A stretch of 64,000 nt of DNA, taken from NCBI GenBank assembly GCA_017629215.1, contig JAGBXP010000009.1, positions 1-64,000 of the forward strand. Direction: 5' to 3'. The notes beneath the pieces are model-generated. The model searched no databases. It was not told where the DNA came from and was given only the letters and a program-made list of their open reading frames with translations. Below are positions 9,112 through 18,877 of this stretch, piece by piece (position 1 is the first letter of the stretch; every line of letters begins with the position of its first letter). The position numbers and the translations under genes were made by a program. The DNA comes from a bacterium (GTDB lineage: Bacteria > Cyanobacteriota > Vampirovibrionia > Gastranaerophilales > Gastranaerophilaceae).

Positions 9112-9155
9112 AAAACCCGAATAGATGTAATATTAAATCTTTCGGGTTTTTTATT
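9112..9155. terminator. Terminator between convergent genes
   Basis: AAAACCCGA (9112-9120) pairs with TCGGGTTTT (9142-9150), followed by a T-rich run. It separates the acyl-CoA ligase gene from the leftward proB end and is partly usable from both sides. Confidence 0.8.
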
Positions 9156-9170
9156 TTACAGGGTAGTTTG

Positions 9171-10316
9171 TTATATTAATTCTGTGATATTATCTCTTGT
9201 GATAACTGCATCATAATTTTTATATCCAAGGTTTTCAAGAATATTATCAGAATGAGAACCTGCAATTTTTCTACATTCTTCTGAATCATAATTTACCATT
9301 CCTCTTGCAAATTCGTTTCCGTTCTCGTCGCAAATTGAAACAACTTCACCATGTTTAAAATCGTTTACTACTTTGATAATCCCAACTGGTAATAAGCTTG
9401 TGCATTTGTCTAATATTGCAGACTTTGCACCTTCGTTAACAATTAGTTTGCCTATAACATTTGTAGCATAACCAATCCAACGCTTTTTCCCTGAAAGATT
9501 TTCGTTTGTAGGGGTAAACATAGTCCCTAATTCTTCTCCTGCAAATATTTTACTGATTATATAAGGATGTTTACCATTAGCTATAAGAACTTTCCCACCA
9601 AACCTTGTAACAAATTTTGCGGCTTCAAGTTTTGTTCGCATTCCTCCACGTCCACCATCTGAAGCTCCTGTCCCAAGATTAAGTATTTCTTCCGTTACGC
9701 ACTCTACTTCTCTAATAAATTCAGCATTAGAATTTTCTTTTGGATTAGCTGTATAAAGCCCATTTATATCTGATAAAAGAATTAATAAATCAGCGTCTAA
9801 TTCACTTGAGACAAGAGCTGAAAGCTTATCGTTGTCAGAGAAACATACTTGCATACCTGCTAACATATCATTTAATTCAATTGTTGAAACTGTGTCATTT
9901 TGGTTAATAATTGGGACAACTCCTAGCTCAAGTAGCTTATTTAGCGTTGTTCTTAGGCTTAAATACCTATGACGAAGAGAAAAATCATCTTCTGTTAAAA
10001 GTATTTGAGCAATAGGAATATCAAATGTTGCAAATCCTGCTTCGTAATATGACATTAAGCGACTTTGACCAACAGCTGCACAAGCTTGTTTTACGCCATC
10101 GCCATCTGTTGAATCTAGTCCTAGCTTTTTCTTGCCTAGACCAACTGCACCACTTGTTACTATAATGACTTCTTTATTGTCTTTGACAAGTTTAGAGATA
10201 TCTTCAATAAATGAATAAATACGACTTAATGCTACTTCGCCGTCGTTGTTACGAAGTACATTTGTACCAAGTTTAATTACTATTCTTTTAACATCTATAA
10301 AATCTTTACGTTGCAT
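9171..10316 (-). CDS. proB: Glutamate 5-kinase
   Basis: 381 residues. An amino-acid-kinase domain at residues 1-260 (KLGTNVLRNNDG; TSGAVGLGKKKLG; INQNDTVST; FSDNDKLSALVS; the GRGGMRTKLEAA motif) is followed by a C-terminal PUA domain (about 280-365), the usual bacterial arrangement. It phosphorylates glutamate in the first step of proline synthesis. It is the last of three leftward amino-acid genes (hom, thrC, proB), starting about 50 bases after thrC. No proA or proC is in the window. Confidence 0.95.
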   Translation of the reverse strand: MQRKDFIDVKRIVIKLGTNVLRNNDGEVALSRIYSFIEDISKLVKDNKEVIIVTSGAVGLGKKKLGLDSTDGDGVKQACAAVGQSRLMSYYEAGFATFDIPIAQILLTEDDFSLRHRYLSLRTTLNKLLELGVVPIINQNDTVSTIELNDMLAGMQVCFSDNDKLSALVSSELDADLLILLSDINGLYTANPKENSNAEFIREVECVTEEILNLGTGASDGGRGGMRTKLEAAKFVTRFGGKVLIANGKHPYIISKIFAGEELGTMFTPTNENLSGKKRWIGYATNVIGKLIVNEGAKSAILDKCTSLLPVGIIKVVNDFKHGEVVSICDENGNEFARGMVNYDSEECRKIAGSHSDNILENLGYKNYDAVITRDNITELI

Positions 10317-10365
10317 TTAATAAATCCTTTATTTTGACAAAATTATTGATATCTTATTGATGTTT

Positions 10366-11424
10366 TTAAAATCCCATAACTTTTAATACATCATTTAATT
10401 CTGCTGAAGTCTTTTTAACATCAGCGTTTGAGTATTTAATTGCATTGTCAGGGTCCTTTAATCCATTACCAGTAAGAACACAAACGATATCGGATCCTGC
10501 TTTTACAAGTCCTTCATTGTGTGCTTGGATTAAGCCTGCTACAGAAGCTGCGCTTGCAGGTTCGCAAAGTATCCCTTCAGAAGAAGCAAGTAGCTTATAC
10601 GCTTCGACTATTTTTTCATCGCAAACACAGCCAATTTTTCCACCACTTTCATCTCGAGCAGCCTCAGCTTGTTTCCAGCTAGCTGGGTTTCCTATTCTAA
10701 TTGCTGTTGCTATTGTTTCTGGACTTAAAATTCTTTTGCCACTAACTATTGCTGCAGCACCTTCTGCTTCGTATCCCATCATAAGTGGAAGGCTGTCAAT
10801 AATTCCTAAATTTTTATATTCTTTATATCCTTTCCAGTATGCAGTGATATTACCAGCATTTCCAACTGGGATAAAATGATAATCAGGAGCTTTACCTAGT
10901 GCATCACAAACCTCAAATGCACCAGTTTTTTGACCTTCAATCCTATATGGATTAACTGAATTAACTAGAGTGATTGGATGTGTTTCAGAAATAGCACGAA
11001 CACATTCTAGTGCCTGGTCAAAATTGCCTTGTATTGCAATAATTTCAGCACCGTACATCATTGCTTGAGATAGTTTGCCCAATGCAATATATCCGTCTGG
11101 AATTAGAACATAAGTTTTTAGACCTGCTTTAGCTCCGTAAGCAGCTGCAGATGCTGATGTATTGCCTGTTGAAGCACAAATAATAGCGTTAGAGCCTTCT
11201 TCTTTTGCTTTGGTAACAGCCATTGTCATACCACGATCTTTAAAACTTCCTGTAGGATTACAACCCTCAAATTTTAGGTAAATATTACAATCTAAGCCAA
11301 TTTTTTTAGCCAGATTATCAGCTTTTATCAGAGGAGTATTTCCCTCATTTAAAGTTACAACAGGAGTTGAGTCTGAAACTGGTAAATATTTACGATATTT
11401 ATTTATTAAGCCTTGATAATACAT
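10366..11424 (-). CDS. thrC: Threonine synthase
   Basis: 352 residues, the short (class II PLP, ThrC2-like) form. The PLP lysine is Lys62 in [24 protein letters not shown] binds phosphate, and [10 protein letters not shown] lies near the C-terminus. It converts O-phosphohomoserine to threonine. It follows hom with only three bases between, so they are one operon and translation is probably coupled. Homoserine kinase is not in the window. Confidence 0.95.
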   Translation of the reverse strand: MYYQGLINKYRKYLPVSDSTPVVTLNEGNTPLIKADNLAKKIGLDCNIYLKFEGCNPTGSFKDRGMTMAVTKAKEEGSNAIICASTGNTSASAAAYGAKAGLKTYVLIPDGYIALGKLSQAMMYGAEIIAIQGNFDQALECVRAISETHPITLVNSVNPYRIEGQKTGAFEVCDALGKAPDYHFIPVGNAGNITAYWKGYKEYKNLGIIDSLPLMMGYEAEGAAAIVSGKRILSPETIATAIRIGNPASWKQAEAARDESGGKIGCVCDEKIVEAYKLLASSEGILCEPASAASVAGLIQAHNEGLVKAGSDIVCVLTGNGLKDPDNAIKYSNADVKKTSAELNDVLKVMGF

Positions 11425-11427
11425 AAT

Positions 11428-12687
11428 TTATCCTTCCATAACTCTTATTATACTATTGATAGTACAGCTATCTAGCTCTTTCACAACTTCTTTTATGCTT
11501 TTTTCAAGACATTTTTCCGTTATTACTGTTATTTCAGCAGTATTGTTATCTTGAACACCTTTTTGAAGTATGCTTGAAACGCTGATATTTTTACTAGCGC
11601 AAATTGTTCCTATTTTTGCAATAACACCGATTGCGTGTGGTGCAGTAATTGATAAGTAATACTTGTTATATGTATCATTAATTTCTATTGGATTGGCAAT
11701 TGAATGATGATTACATCTCATCATTGGTAATAAATATTCTGTAGTATCCCATTCTCTAGCAATAGCTAAAATATCACCAATTACAGAGCTTGCTGTTGGA
11801 AATTCTCCAGCTCCTGGACCTGATAAAACAATATTTCCTATCGGATGTCCACTTAGTGCAACTGCATTTGTTACAAAATTGGTATGGGCTAATAAATGAG
11901 ATTTCGGTACTAACATAGGATGAACTCTTACATCTGCATTGTTTTCAGTGTCAATTGTTGCAGAGGCTATTAGTTTTATTTTATAGCCTAATTCATTTGC
12001 TTGTTGAATATCTTCTTTGCGAATTTTTGAAATACCTTCTCTATATACATTTTCGAATTTTATACGAGAGTTAAAAGCAATAGTTGCTAATGTGGTAATT
12101 TTATATGCAGCATCATAACCTTCTACATCGCCAGTTGGATCTGTTTCTGCATATCCAAGCTCTTGCGCTTCTTTTAAAACTTCGTCGTAACTTGCGTTAT
12201 CAACATCCATCTTTGTCAATATATAATTGGTAGTACCATTTAATATAGCTTGAATGGAATTTAGCTTGTTGCCTGCTAAGATTGTTTTTATAGGCATAAT
12301 CAATGGTATACCACCTGCGATAGCAGCTTCATAAAGAACTACGCAATTATTTTTTTCGGATAATTTGAATAATTCTTCACCTTTTTTAGCTAATAACTCT
12401 TTATTTGCAGTAACAATGTGTTTTTTGTTTTCTAATGCTGTGCTTATGTAATCCCAAGTAGGATCAACTCCACCCATTAGCTCGACAACTACATTAATAT
12501 CAGGGTCATTAACTATTTCATAAGGATTATCTGTAAGTTTTTCAATAGGAACATTTACGTTGCGAGGTTTATTGATATTGCGAACAGCAATTTTCGTTAT
12601 TTCAATATCTTTAAATTGTTCAAGACTTTTATAAACACCAGTTCCTACAGTACCAAGACCGATAATGCCAATTTTGATTTTGCTCAT
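11428..12687 (-). CDS. hom: Homoserine dehydrogenase with ACT domain
   Basis: 419 residues from the ATG at 12687, chosen because GGAGA lies a normal distance upstream; the in-frame ATG six bases earlier abuts that ribosome site. A Rossmann motif GIIGLGTVGTGVY is at the N-terminus, AGGIPLI and the NGTTNYILTKM catalytic block are in the middle, and an ACT domain (about 345-419) allows threonine feedback. It reduces aspartate semialdehyde to homoserine. It opens the hom-thrC-proB operon; TGC-TATAAT upstream (12719-12711, minus strand) is the likely promoter. Confidence 0.95.
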   Translation of the reverse strand: MSKIKIGIIGLGTVGTGVYKSLEQFKDIEITKIAVRNINKPRNVNVPIEKLTDNPYEIVNDPDINVVVELMGGVDPTWDYISTALENKKHIVTANKELLAKKGEELFKLSEKNNCVVLYEAAIAGGIPLIMPIKTILAGNKLNSIQAILNGTTNYILTKMDVDNASYDEVLKEAQELGYAETDPTGDVEGYDAAYKITTLATIAFNSRIKFENVYREGISKIRKEDIQQANELGYKIKLIASATIDTENNADVRVHPMLVPKSHLLAHTNFVTNAVALSGHPIGNIVLSGPGAGEFPTASSVIGDILAIAREWDTTEYLLPMMRCNHHSIANPIEINDTYNKYYLSITAPHAIGVIAKIGTICASKNISVSSILQKGVQDNNTAEITVITEKCLEKSIKEVVKELDSCTINSIIRVMEG

Positions 12688-12710
12688 AAACATCTCCTAT
12701 TTGCTAATTA

Positions 12711-12719
12711 ATTATAGCA
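12711..12719 (-). promoter_or_regulatory. Extended -10 promoter of hom-thrC-proB
   Basis: On the minus strand TGC-TATAAT (12719-12711) lies 23 nt before the chosen hom start. No attenuator, T-box or leader peptide is evident in the short leader. Confidence 0.6.
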
Positions 12720-12770
12720 TGATAGGATAAAAAATCCAAAGGATTATAAGCTTAATTTCAATTAAGGCTC

Positions 12771-12800
12771 TTGCAAAACAATAAAAATAATTGTTATAAT
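12771..12800 (+). promoter_or_regulatory. Promoter of gmhA-like gene, likely leaderless transcript
   Basis: TTGCAA (12771-12776), an 18-nt spacer, then TATAAT (12795-12800). The next in-frame ATG is at 12808, seven nt after the -10 box, about where transcription should start, and no Shine-Dalgarno is present. Confidence 0.7.
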
Positions 12801-12807
12801 GTATCTT

Positions 12808-13383
12808 ATGAAAAATCAAATTAGGAATTATATTTCGGAATCATTATCAGTTAAAGAACAGCTTTTAAATGATGAGTTTATTCTAAAAAAAATAGAAGAA
12901 ACTGTTTTACTTGTTGAGAATGCTTATCAAAATGGAAAAAAAATACTTTTGGCAGGTAATGGTGGTTCTGCTGCTGATGCTCAACATATTTCAACAGAAT
13001 TAGTTTCTAGGTTTATAAAAGAGCGACCAGCTCTTAATGCTCTTGCATTAACGACGAATACATCTATATTAACTGCAATTGGAAATGATTATTCCAACGA
13101 TTATATTTTTGCAAGACAAATTGAAGCTTTTGGTAGTGAGGGAGATGTCTTTATTGCAATATCGACATCTGGAAATTCAACAAATATTATAAACTCTATA
13201 AATACTGCTAGAGATAGAGGCTTAAAGGTTGTTGGTTTAACAGGTTGCTCACCTTGTAAAATGGATAATATATCTGATTTGCTTATTAAAGTTCCGTCAA
13301 ACAAAACCTCTATTATACAAGAAGCTCATATAATGATTGGTCATATTATTTGTGGATTAGTCGAGGAAGCTTTGTTTAGTTAA
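12808..13383 (+). CDS. gmhA: Phosphoheptose isomerase (SIS domain, GmhA-like)
   Basis: About 191 residues from the ATG at 12808; an upstream in-frame ATG at 12799 lies inside the -10 box and is unlikely to be used. The SIS fold is clear: AGNGGSAADAQHISTELVSRF near the N-terminus, then ALTTNTSILTAIGNDY and ISTSGNSTNII. Such enzymes isomerise sedoheptulose 7-phosphate to D-glycero-D-manno-heptose 7-phosphate for lipopolysaccharide core heptose. With kdsC it supports an outer membrane. A DiaA-like SIS protein is an alternative, but length and motifs favour GmhA. Confidence 0.85.
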   Translation: MKNQIRNYISESLSVKEQLLNDEFILKKIEETVLLVENAYQNGKKILLAGNGGSAADAQHISTELVSRFIKERPALNALALTTNTSILTAIGNDYSNDYIFARQIEAFGSEGDVFIAISTSGNSTNIINSINTARDRGLKVVGLTGCSPCKMDNISDLLIKVPSNKTSIIQEAHIMIGHIICGLVEEALFS

Positions 13384-13408
13384 ATGTTTTCTGATGTTTA
13401 GTTTAACT

Positions 13409-14095
13409 CTATTTATTTTCTTTTTTAAACATGTTTCTTAAAGTCCTAAAGAAGTTTTGCTTTTGGGGAGTGTTGCTACTTTCTTCTATTTGTAGCTTTT
13501 GGTATTCTTGCTTTAAATCTTCTTCTTTGCTTTCGAGTATTTCTATCAGTTTTTTAGTTGTATATTTTTTTTCAGAGTTAATGTTCTTATCTTTAATGGA
13601 TTTATAAAAATCATCCATTTCTTTTTCTGTAATAAGGCCTTTTTCTAAATAATCTTCTTCTAATTTTATTAATTCTTTAAAATATTTAAGAGATTTTCTT
13701 TTGCTCTTTTTTTCGTATCTAATATGTTTGTTTATTTTATCAAAAAATACGTCTAAATTTCCTTTTTTATCAAGAAATTCTTTCAATTCTTTACATTTCT
13801 GGCTTTCAGGAGTAGTTGTTATAAGTTTATCATATAGCTCAATTACACCTTTAGTTTCTAATTTATCGTTTTTGTAACGAGCATATCTATCTAGTTTTAC
13901 ACGATGGCATAGTATTTCCATTAATGTTTCGAATTCTAATTGTGATTCAGGAAGCCTAATATCTAGTTTTTTCTCCCATATATCTTGGGTTAATAAAATT
14001 TTCATTCTATTTTTTGCAATTTCTTGTGAACGATTTAATGTACTTTGAGTAGCACCTTTAAGGTTAATATTTGCGTGGTTTAAAGAGATATTCAT
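13409..14095 (-). CDS. Lineage-specific protein with C-terminal coiled coil
   Basis: Not recognised. 228 residues, ATG at 14095 with AAAGGTG upstream. The first 18 residues (MNISLNHANINLKG) are a short beta-like, polar lead-in that resembles other lineage-specific proteins here. The rest is helical and very rich in Lys and Glu, with a likely coiled coil over residues 140-205. There is no signal peptide or membrane helix. It converges on gmhA with a 25-base gap and no obvious terminator, and has its own upstream region facing the TPR gene. Confidence 0.7.
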   Translation of the reverse strand: MNISLNHANINLKGATQSTLNRSQEIAKNRMKILLTQDIWEKKLDIRLPESQLEFETLMEILCHRVKLDRYARYKNDKLETKGVIELYDKLITTTPESQKCKELKEFLDKKGNLDVFFDKINKHIRYEKKSKRKSLKYFKELIKLEEDYLEKGLITEKEMDDFYKSIKDKNINSEKKYTTKKLIEILESKEEDLKQEYQKLQIEESSNTPQKQNFFRTLRNMFKKENK

Positions 14096-14227
14096 AGTTC
14101 ACCTTTGTTTTTTTTATTATAAAAACACGTAAAAAAATAATTTGCTATTAGTAATGAAAAATCATGACTTTTAATAATTTGTTCTTAAAAAAATATCATA
14201 CAAATGTATGAAATTTGTCAAAAAAAA

Positions 14228-14260
14228 TAATTAATTCAAAAGAAATGCCGATATTATATA
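14228..14260 (+). promoter_or_regulatory. Possible sigma-28-type promoter
   Basis: TAAT (14228-14231), 15 nt, then GCCGATAT (14247-14254) resembles the FliA consensus TAAA-N15-GCCGATAA. The overlapping TATTATATA could instead be an ordinary -10 box, so the assignment is tentative. A FliA-type sigma factor is encoded at 40536-41231. Confidence 0.4.
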
Positions 14261-14277
14261 AGGAAGGACGGTAAATT

Positions 14278-15948
14278 TTGTTTAATACAATGAACACAAT
14301 ACGACCAAGACCTTACCCACAAAAAGGTTCTGGTAATTATAACGCAGGTAATGAGGGTGCAGATAAAGACGGGCATAACTCTAGTGGTCAGGAACGTCAA
14401 AATCAAAATCAGCAAACTCTAGCAACTGGTCGTGCTAATAATTTACAACAAGCTCAGGCTTATCCTCGAGCTGAAATAAATTCGCCAGCTCAATTACCTT
14501 ATCCCCAAAGGCAAGTTTACCCAGTTCCAAGTCAACCAATGAGGGTTTCAACACCAATTCATCAGGTAAGTCCTCAGCAGTACCAAGCTATTCAAGCGCA
14601 AGCAGGTTATCAATCTGTGTCAAATCAACCTGCTCAACCAACAAGCTCAATTGCTTCGCAAAAAAATAATAGAGTAAATATAGCTCAAATTCTTAAAGAT
14701 TTTAGAAATACAATAAAAGCTATTGCAACACCTGAAAATATTGAGGAAGAAGTTAATAGATATTTATTAATTGTAGAAGAACAAGTACGTAGTCCACATC
14801 CTCAAGTAAATATTATTCAAAGCAATCTTAAAATTGCAGCTTCAATGTTAGATAATTATATATCTGAAACATTAAACAAAGAGTCTAAGGTTGTTCAAAA
14901 TTGGCTAGATGCGTTATTTTTACAAAAAATTAATTATAATTATAATACCGAAGAAATTAATCCAAATTTTTTAGTAAAATTCCCTGATTCTACAAAGAAA
15001 AGTATTTCTGATGGTGAAGGTCAAAATACTTCAGAGGTAAGTGCTGAAACTAATCAAGATGATGTTGTTGCTAATTCCGAAATTGAAGTCTCAGAATTAG
15101 AGCTAGAACAAGAAAATACTCAAAATATTGAGGAAGAATTCGTCAAGGCAGAGGAATCAATTTCTCAGAAGCCGAATATTACAATTATTCCACAAGATAC
15201 AAGGTTGAAATCGTTATTCTTAGAAGCTAAAAAACAGGCATTTTCAAATAATCCTCAAAAAGCAATGTCTATGTTCAAAGAAGCATTTAATCGTGCTAGT
15301 GAATTGAACGACAGCGAAACACAATCTAGAATTTGTTTGGAAATAGGAAAAATTTATGACGATAATGATTTTGTAGCACAGGCTTTAAATAGTTATCATA
15401 AGTCTTTGCAATATACAACTGATACAAATGTAAAATCTAAAGCTCATTATTCAATGGCGCAAATTTATGATGATGTAAATGAGGTTGGTCCTGCTTTAGA
15501 ACATTATTTAACATCAATTTCCTATGCTGGTAAGTCTGATGATTTAGTTGGTCAATCAGGTTCGCTTACACGAGTAGCAAATATTTTTACAGATAAATAT
15601 GATGAAAAAGCTTTTGAATATTATGAAATTGCGCATAAATTGGTAGAACAAACATTAGATGATAATATGAAAGGTTATGTGCTTTCAAATACAGCGGATG
15701 CTTGTGCTCAGTTCCGTAAAAATGATAAAGCGTTGAAATATTATGCAGAAGCTGTTAAGAACTATGAAAAAATAAATGCTAATGAAGAAATAGCTCAAAA
15801 TTATAAATCAGCAGCAGAACTCATGATTTATTTTAATAGTCCTAATAAAGCAAAATCATTACTTAAAAAAGCTATGATAAATGCTGTTAAAACTCAGAAT
15901 GAGGATTTGATTTCTGAGATAAACATGCTTCTCGCAACTGTGTCGTAA
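14278..15948 (+). CDS. TPR protein with Gln/Pro-rich N-terminus
   Basis: 556 residues from TTG at 14278, or 552 from ATG at 14290; AAGGACGG upstream suits either. Residues 1-130 are low-complexity, rich in Gln, Asn, Pro and Ser. Residues 130-230 are helical, 235-300 very acidic, and about 305-550 hold at least five tetratricopeptide repeats (for example AQALNSYHKSLQYT and KALKYYAEAVKNYEK). TPRs bind other proteins; partner and role are unknown. No signal peptide. The possible sigma-28-like promoter in front hints at co-expression with motility genes, but this is weak. Confidence 0.8.
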   Translation: MFNTMNTIRPRPYPQKGSGNYNAGNEGADKDGHNSSGQERQNQNQQTLATGRANNLQQAQAYPRAEINSPAQLPYPQRQVYPVPSQPMRVSTPIHQVSPQQYQAIQAQAGYQSVSNQPAQPTSSIASQKNNRVNIAQILKDFRNTIKAIATPENIEEEVNRYLLIVEEQVRSPHPQVNIIQSNLKIAASMLDNYISETLNKESKVVQNWLDALFLQKINYNYNTEEINPNFLVKFPDSTKKSISDGEGQNTSEVSAETNQDDVVANSEIEVSELELEQENTQNIEEEFVKAEESISQKPNITIIPQDTRLKSLFLEAKKQAFSNNPQKAMSMFKEAFNRASELNDSETQSRICLEIGKIYDDNDFVAQALNSYHKSLQYTTDTNVKSKAHYSMAQIYDDVNEVGPALEHYLTSISYAGKSDDLVGQSGSLTRVANIFTDKYDEKAFEYYEIAHKLVEQTLDDNMKGYVLSNTADACAQFRKNDKALKYYAEAVKNYEKINANEEIAQNYKSAAELMIYFNSPNKAKSLLKKAMINAVKTQNEDLISEINMLLATVS

Positions 15949-15954
15949 TAGATG

Positions 15955-16581
15955 TTAATTACGTCCAAAAACAGGTGGTGGCTGTATGTATAAAGGCTTT
16001 AGATTTCTCCAGTCAGAATTCTCTCCTGATGAAATTTTTTCTAAGGCAATTTTAGCAAGAATTTCTCCTAGTTGGAAATTCTCTTTTTGATATGAGATAG
16101 CATTTTTAGAATATTTTTTAAATCTATCTAATAAGCTATCATCAGTTATTAATTTTCTATTTTGAATAAGTTGTTCAACTTCTTCTAATTCAATCGCACC
16201 TAAGATTTTTTTATCGTAGATATATGCTTTGTTTTTTCTTGCATCTAATGCTACTAAATCATCTTTTTCATAAACTTTTGAAAGGATTTCCAACGAAGGA
16301 ACTCCTATTGCATCAATTTTTAGTTGTTGAGCCAGCATTCTAGCAACAGTAGTGCAAGCTCTAATTCCAGTAAAACTACCAGGACCAATATCTATTGCTA
16401 TATGTGTTAAATCTTTTGGCTCAAGTTTATGTTCTTTTAATATTTCAACAATAGTTGATATTAGATATGCAGAATGGTAGTTTTTTTCGTTTGATAAAAT
16501 GATTTTATTATCAAACAATACTCCGTTTGTTAGTGTAATATAGGTTTTATCTAGGCAAGTATCAAAAGCTAGTAACCACAT
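15955..16581 (-). CDS. tsaB: tRNA threonylcarbamoyladenosine synthesis protein TsaB
   Basis: 208 residues, the usual short TsaB size. It begins WLLAFDTCLDKTYI and has the ASKHA-fold DIGPGSFTGIRA motif around residue 65 and ALDARKNKAYI. TsaB is the inactive paralogue that partners TsaD in making the t6A modification of ANN-decoding tRNAs. Its ATG lies inside the last codons of tsaE (13-base overlap), so the two are translationally coupled. The end has PPPVFGRN. It converges on the TPR gene with only a few bases between. Confidence 0.92.
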   Translation of the reverse strand: MWLLAFDTCLDKTYITLTNGVLFDNKIILSNEKNYHSAYLISTIVEILKEHKLEPKDLTHIAIDIGPGSFTGIRACTTVARMLAQQLKIDAIGVPSLEILSKVYEKDDLVALDARKNKAYIYDKKILGAIELEEVEQLIQNRKLITDDSLLDRFKKYSKNAISYQKENFQLGEILAKIALEKISSGENSDWRNLKPLYIQPPPVFGRN

Positions 16582-17048
16582 TGATTTAATCCTTCTATAA
16601 TGTATTTATTATTTTCTCCGATAGACTTAAATTCATATATTCTAGAATCATCGTCATCATAAGTAACATTTATTTCAATTCTTTCAAAAGGTAATTCGCC
16701 TTGAGAAAATTCTGCCCATTCGACAAATGTTATTTTCTTACCTTCTGAATATTCTCTTAATTCATCAGTAATTGTGGAAATGCCAGTATGCTCCAGTCTG
16801 TATAGATCAAAATGATAAATCGGAATATTTGCACTATGATATTCGTTTAGTATAACAAAGCTTGGCGATGTAACTTTTTCTTTAACACCAAGAGCTTCTG
16901 CTGTAAGTCTTACGAAAGCAGTCTTTCCTGCGCCGATATCACCAAAGAGATTAACAAAACAACCTTTATTGTTTACAAGGCGCGCAAAGTTTTTAGCTAA
17001 TTTTTTTGTGTTTTCAAGTGTTTCGCATTTTATAACAATATTTTTCAT
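16569..17048 (-). CDS. tsaE: tRNA threonylcarbamoyladenosine synthesis ATPase TsaE
   Basis: 159 residues from the ATG at 17048. The frame runs up to 17144, but the extra 32 residues look unlike the family, and TGC-TACAAT lies six nt before the 17048 ATG, implying a leaderless transcript that begins there. The Walker A motif FGDIGAGKTAF is at about residues 35-45, SPSFVILNEY and HFDLYRL follow. TsaE is the ATPase that resets the TsaB-TsaD complex in t6A synthesis. The stop overlaps the tsaB start. Confidence 0.92.
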   Translation of the reverse strand: MKNIVIKCETLENTKKLAKNFARLVNNKGCFVNLFGDIGAGKTAFVRLTAEALGVKEKVTSPSFVILNEYHSANIPIYHFDLYRLEHTGISTITDELREYSEGKKITFVEWAEFSQGELPFERIEINVTYDDDDSRIYEFKSIGENNKYIIEGLNQCGY

Positions 17049-17206
17049 AGGTCTATTGTAGCACGGAATAATTATTATTTCATTATCAATATTTTCCAAG
17101 CTAATATTTGATTTTTGAAAGTCTTTGTTATAGAATGTTGCCAATGTATATTACATCGGGTCGGAATTAAAAACCTTACCGATAAATTAAATTAAGGAGA
17201 ACGAAA

Positions 17207-18475
17207 ATGACATCAAAAAAATTCTTATTTACTTCTGAATCAGTTACAGAAGGACACCCAGACAAAGTTTGCGACCAGATTTCTGACGCAATTTTAGATG
17301 AGTTTTTAACAAAAGATCCTAGCTCAAGGGTAGCTGCTGAAACAACTGCTACAACAGGTATGGTACTTGTATGTGGAGAAATTACTTCTAATTGTTATGT
17401 AGATATACCACAAGTTGTTAGAAATACTGTTAGAAATATTGGCTATGAAGGTCAAGCAGGTGGAGGCTTTGATTGTGATACTTGTGCAGTGTTGACAAGT
17501 ATTGATGAGCAATCTTGTGATATCGCTGGTGGTGTAAACAAGGCTTATGAAACTAGAAGTGAAAATGCTGATACATCTATTTCAGAAACAGAAAATATTG
17601 GTGCTGGAGACCAAGGTATTATGTTTGGTTATGCTTGTGATGAGACTCCAGAATTAATGCCATTACCAATCAGTTTAGCTCATAAACTATCTTATAGATT
17701 AGCTCAGGTTAGAAAAGAAGGTTTGTTAAATTATCTTAGACCAGATGGTAAGTCTCAAGTTTCTGTAGAATATGTTGACGGTAAGCCTTCAAGAATTGAT
17801 ACAGTTTTACTTTCTACTCAGCACGCAGCTGAAATTAATGGTGAAACTGAAAATTCAAAAATCCAAGAGATAATTTATAATGATTTGAAAAAGCACGTTA
17901 TTGATTATGTTTTTGCAACAGAATCAATTAAACTCGATTCAGCAACTAAGATACTTATTAATCCATCAGGAAGATTTGTTGTTGGAGGGCCTCAAGGAGA
18001 TTCTGGCTTGACAGGTAGAAAAATTATTGTTGATACTTATGGTGGATATTCTCGCCATGGTGGTGGAGCTTTCTCTGGAAAAGATCCAACAAAGGTTGAT
18101 AGATCAGCAGCTTATGCAGCAAGATATGTAGCTAAAAACATTGTTGCTTCAGGTTTGGCGAGCAAGTGTGAAATAGAATTAGCTTATGCTATTGGTGTAG
18201 CTGAACCAGTTTCAATTTTTGTTGATACGTTTAATACTGGAAAGATTTCTGATGACGAGATTTCTAACTTAATTAGAGCTAATTTCGATCTAAGACCAGC
18301 TGCTATTATTAAAAACTTTGATTTAAGAAACTTGCCTGCTAAAAATGGTGGTAAATTCTATCAAAGACTAGCTGCTTATGGACACTTGGGTAGAACTGAT
18401 TTGGTAGTGCCTTGGGAAAACTTAGATAAGGTTGAAGAATTAAGAAAAGTGTTAGTCAGCGTAGCTACTTATTAA
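17207..18475 (+). CDS. metK: S-adenosylmethionine synthetase
   Basis: 422 residues, longer than the roughly 385 of many bacteria and close to what I recall for cyanobacterial MetK. GHPDK at residues 16-20, [23 protein letters not shown], and [18 protein letters not shown] are all present. It makes S-adenosylmethionine from methionine and ATP, used here by the methyltransferases and by SpeD. AAGGAG precedes the ATG. The 60-base space to tsaE shows no SAM riboswitch. A terminator follows directly. Confidence 0.97.
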   Translation: MTSKKFLFTSESVTEGHPDKVCDQISDAILDEFLTKDPSSRVAAETTATTGMVLVCGEITSNCYVDIPQVVRNTVRNIGYEGQAGGGFDCDTCAVLTSIDEQSCDIAGGVNKAYETRSENADTSISETENIGAGDQGIMFGYACDETPELMPLPISLAHKLSYRLAQVRKEGLLNYLRPDGKSQVSVEYVDGKPSRIDTVLLSTQHAAEINGETENSKIQEIIYNDLKKHVIDYVFATESIKLDSATKILINPSGRFVVGGPQGDSGLTGRKIIVDTYGGYSRHGGGAFSGKDPTKVDRSAAYAARYVAKNIVASGLASKCEIELAYAIGVAEPVSIFVDTFNTGKISDDEISNLIRANFDLRPAAIIKNFDLRNLPAKNGGKFYQRLAAYGHLGRTDLVVPWENLDKVEELRKVLVSVATY

Positions 18476-18500
18476 GTATAAATTAAAATAAAAAAGACTG

Positions 18501-18533
18501 AGACTGAAATATGTGTTTCAGTCTTTTTTTTTT
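18501..18533 (+). terminator. Rho-independent terminator after metK
   Basis: AGACTGAAA (18501-18509) pairs with TTTCAGTCT (18516-18524), followed by a run of T. Confidence 0.9.
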
Positions 18534-18582
18534 GTAAAAAAATAATCTTATTATTTTTTATTATACAAAACTTAACAATTGA

Positions 18583-18617
18583 GCAATTTTTTATGAAATA
18601 AAGACTTTATATATATA
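18583..18617 (+). promoter_or_regulatory. Shared promoter element, copy 3
   Basis: GCAATT (18583-18588), 15 nt, ACTTTATATATATA (18604-18617), 40 nt from the A of ACTTT to the ATG at 18644. A weaker TATACAAAA half-element lies about 12 nt upstream. Confidence 0.7.
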
Positions 18618-18643
18618 GGAAAATAAAAATAGGGGATTACACT

Positions 18644-18796
18644 ATGAGTTTAGTAATGAAAAAATTAGAAATGCTTGAAAGAAGTATTTTAAAAAAAGAG
18701 GAAATGGCAAGAATACAAGGTTATTCAACAAATGTTGTTGATTCTGAGTTTAAAGTTAGAATTACAAATTTGGTGAATAAAGTTAGAGCTCTTTAA
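18644..18796 (+). CDS. 50-residue protein
   Basis: A 50-residue frame with ATG at 18644 after AGGGGA: starts MSLVMKKLEMLERS and ends NLVNKVRAL. It is amphipathic and probably all helical, with no signal peptide. The family is unknown. The case for a real gene rests on the well-placed shared promoter element, the ribosome site, and a position between metK's terminator and the next gene's own promoter. Confidence 0.6.
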   Translation: MSLVMKKLEMLERSILKKEEMARIQGYSTNVVDSEFKVRITNLVNKVRAL

Positions 18797-18841
18797 ATAT
18801 CATTAAAAAAAGATTAACATAAGATAACTAAATAAGTTTTA

Positions 18842-18850
18842 TGCTATAAT
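18842..18850 (+). promoter_or_regulatory. Extended -10 promoter
   Basis: TGC-TATAAT, 27 nt before the ATG at 18878, with AGGAGG in the leader. Confidence 0.7.
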
Positions 18851-18877
18851 AGTAGTATAGAGAGTAGGAGGTTAATT

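Noticed and set aside
10445-10879. 144-residue frame antisense to thrC
   Set aside because: Shadow of a well-supported gene; no ribosome site and no recognisable protein features. The same holds for the antisense frames at 4025-4300, 35424-35795, 44642-44941, 48236-48538, 56500-56850 and 58280-58600.
17145-17206. SAM riboswitch before metK
   Set aside because: The spacer is only about 60 bases and lacks any four-way junction elements.
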